5,218 nt of DNA, taken from NCBI GenBank assembly GCA_030670605.1, contig DAOVBK010000133.1:1-5218 (forward strand), written 5' to 3'. Numbering within the stretch: the first letter of the stretch is position 1; each line of letters starts with the position of its first letter. This document shows positions 3,975 through 5,218 of this stretch, piece after piece. The notes under the pieces are model-generated. The model was not told the DNA's origin, ran no database searches, and saw only the letters and a list, made by a program, of their open reading frames with translations. Source of the DNA: Candidatus Stahliibacteriota bacterium. GTDB lineage: Bacteria; Hydrothermota; Tepidihabitantia; SM23-42. The position numbers and the translations under genes were made by a program.

Positions 3975-5218
3975 AAGATTATTCACACGATGAGATGAAG
4001 AAGCTTCTCGAGGCTTCTTTTATCGTACCAAGGGAAGGGGAAATCATCAAAGCATCTATCATCAAGAAAACAGAAAACGGTGTACTCCTCGATCTTGGAC
4101 TCAAAGCTGAAGGATTCCTGCCGCTCGAAGAGTTTGCTGACCCCACTGATGCAGACGCCGGCAAAGAAATCTTTGTTTTTCTGGAAGCGTATGAAGACCG
4201 TGATGGGTTTCCAGTAATCTCAAAGAAAAAGGCAGATTTTCAGCTCTCGTGGGATAAGATCAAGCACATGTATGAAAACGGTGAGCTTGCGATGGCGATG
4301 ATCAGAAAGCGCATAAAGGGGGGTTTTGCCGTCGATCTTACTGGCGTCGAGGCATTTCTTCCGAGTTCGCAGATCGAGTTCAAGGCACAAGGTGGTGTTG
4401 ATTCTGTGATTGGCCAGAAGGTCGGTGTGAAGATTCTCAAGATCAATATGATGAGGAAAAACATTGTTGTGTCTCGCAAACTCGCGGTGCAGGAAGAACA
4501 GACAAAAGCGCGCAAAAGGATATTCAACCAGCTCAAGATTGGTGACACAATTGAGGGTACGGTCCGTAATATCACTGATTTCGGCGCATTCATTGACATT
4601 GGCGGTATTGATGCATTGCTTCACATAACTGACCTATCATGGTCCAAGATAACACATCCTGCAGAAATCGTTAAGGTGAGTGATAAAATAAAGATCAAGG
4701 TGTTGGTCATGGACCGCGAAACAGGAAGAATCGCCGTTGGTTTGAAACAGCTGTTGCCACATCCCTGGGCAAAGATCGAGGAGAAGTTCCCGGTCGGCAC
4801 GAAAGTAACCGGCAAGGTCACGAGCATTGTCGATTACGGTGCATTCGTTGAAATCGACAAGGGCATTGAGGGACTTGTGCACGTTTCTGAAATGTCATGG
4901 AAAAAGGACATAAAGGATCCTTCAAAAATCATCAATGTCGGCGATTCAGTTGAAGCAGTCGTACTGTCAATCGCACGTGATGAGCGGCGTATTTCGCTCG
5001 GTATGAAGCAGGCGAAGCCTGATCCATGGTCAACTGTGGACGAAAAGTTTTCGGTTGGTCAAAAAGTTACTGTGAAGGTGACTAATCTGAAGGATTTCGG
5101 TGCCTTTGTTCTGTTGATTGACGGCGTTGAAGGACTTGTTCATGTGAATGACTTCTTCTGGGATAAGAAAGTCAAGAAGGCTTCGGATTACCTTAGGAAA
5201 GGGCAAAAGGTAGAGGCG
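3971..5218 (+). CDS. rpsA: 30S ribosomal protein S1 (3' partial)
   Basis: The frame is open from ATG 3971 to the right edge, 416 codons with no stop. Tandem S1 (OB-fold) RNA-binding domains are visible at about 21-86, 104-170, 190-258, 275-346 and 362 onward. Domains 3-5 carry the canonical G-x-V-x-x-I/L-x-D-F/Y-GAF pattern, for example TDFGAFIDI (202-210), VDYGAFVEI (287-295) and KDFGAFVLL (374-382). They end with LLHITDLSW, LVHVSEMSW and LVHVNDFFW. Linker PW motifs are at HPW (264-266) and DPW (351-353). The first two domains are divergent, as expected for the ribosome-binding end of S1. Bacterial S1 usually has four to six domains, so at least part of the fifth and perhaps a sixth lie outside the window. 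S1 binds mRNA on the 30S subunit and aids initiation, especially on structured leaders. An internal ATG at 3995 (Met9) has a much weaker upstream site, so 3971 is preferred. The gene has its own promoter, and the usual cmk or ispH neighbour is not upstream here. Confidence 0.94.
   Translation, partial: MKDYSHDEMKKLLEASFIVPREGEIIKASIIKKTENGVLLDLGLKAEGFLPLEEFADPTDADAGKEIFVFLEAYEDRDGFPVISKKKADFQLSWDKIKHMYENGELAMAMIRKRIKGGFAVDLTGVEAFLPSSQIEFKAQGGVDSVIGQKVGVKILKINMMRKNIVVSRKLAVQEEQTKARKRIFNQLKIGDTIEGTVRNITDFGAFIDIGGIDALLHITDLSWSKITHPAEIVKVSDKIKIKVLVMDRETGRIAVGLKQLLPHPWAKIEEKFPVGTKVTGKVTSIVDYGAFVEIDKGIEGLVHVSEMSWKKDIKDPSKIINVGDSVEAVVLSIARDERRISLGMKQAKPDPWSTVDEKFSVGQKVTVKVTNLKDFGAFVLLIDGVEGLVHVNDFFWDKKVKKASDYLRKGQKVEA

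Noticed and set aside
4220..4882. Minus-strand open frames of 68-134 codons opposite rpsA
   Set aside because: The plus strand encodes clear S1 domains throughout. The antisense frames are low-complexity shadows with no recognisable domain.

Overview
The window looks like chromosomal DNA from an uncultured or little-studied bacterium. It has Shine-Dalgarno-led genes, near-consensus sigma70-type promoters, ribosomal protein S1 and a DUF3160 protein. DUF3160 genes together with the dispersed palindromes between genes are common in environmental lineages (candidate phyla such as WOR-3 and relatives, deltaproteobacteria-like groups). No single taxon can be fixed from the sequence, so this placement is a low-confidence inference.

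Layout. (1) At 1-1250 on the plus strand is the C-terminal part of a large DUF3160 protein, entering from the left edge. (2) A strong hairpin at 1254-1293 separates it from a convergent minus-strand gene cluster and probably terminates transcription from both sides. (3) The minus-strand cluster is read from right to left: a PimA-like GT4 glycosyltransferase (2404-3510), a membrane-targeted cyclophilin-type prolyl isomerase (1833-2387) and a small secreted Spy/CpxP-like LTXXQ protein (1300-1773). Gaps are 16 and 59 bp, so it is probably one operon, and two of its three products serve folding or stress outside the cytoplasm. Its promoter (3518-3545) ends so close to the GTG start that the first gene appears leaderless. 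(4) Between 3546 and 3898 there is no credible gene. The stretch is packed with dispersed-repeat debris: a GGGGACAGTCCCC double palindrome, two inverted copies of a 23-24 bp repeat, and a GGGGTCAGGTCTC-type motif. (5) A perfect TTGACA-N17-TATAAT promoter (3899-3927) drives rpsA (3971 to the right edge). The rpsA leader is short, with a small hairpin and a two-codon open reading frame overlapping the rpsA start.

The genes are mostly ordinary. The more interesting material is in translation-initiation control: a leaderless GTG start, a hairpin that displays one Shine-Dalgarno in its loop while burying the AUG, and a minimal ORF in front of rpsA. The nested repeats between the divergent promoters are also of interest. 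No CRISPR array, tRNA, rRNA, intact transposase or defence system is visible.
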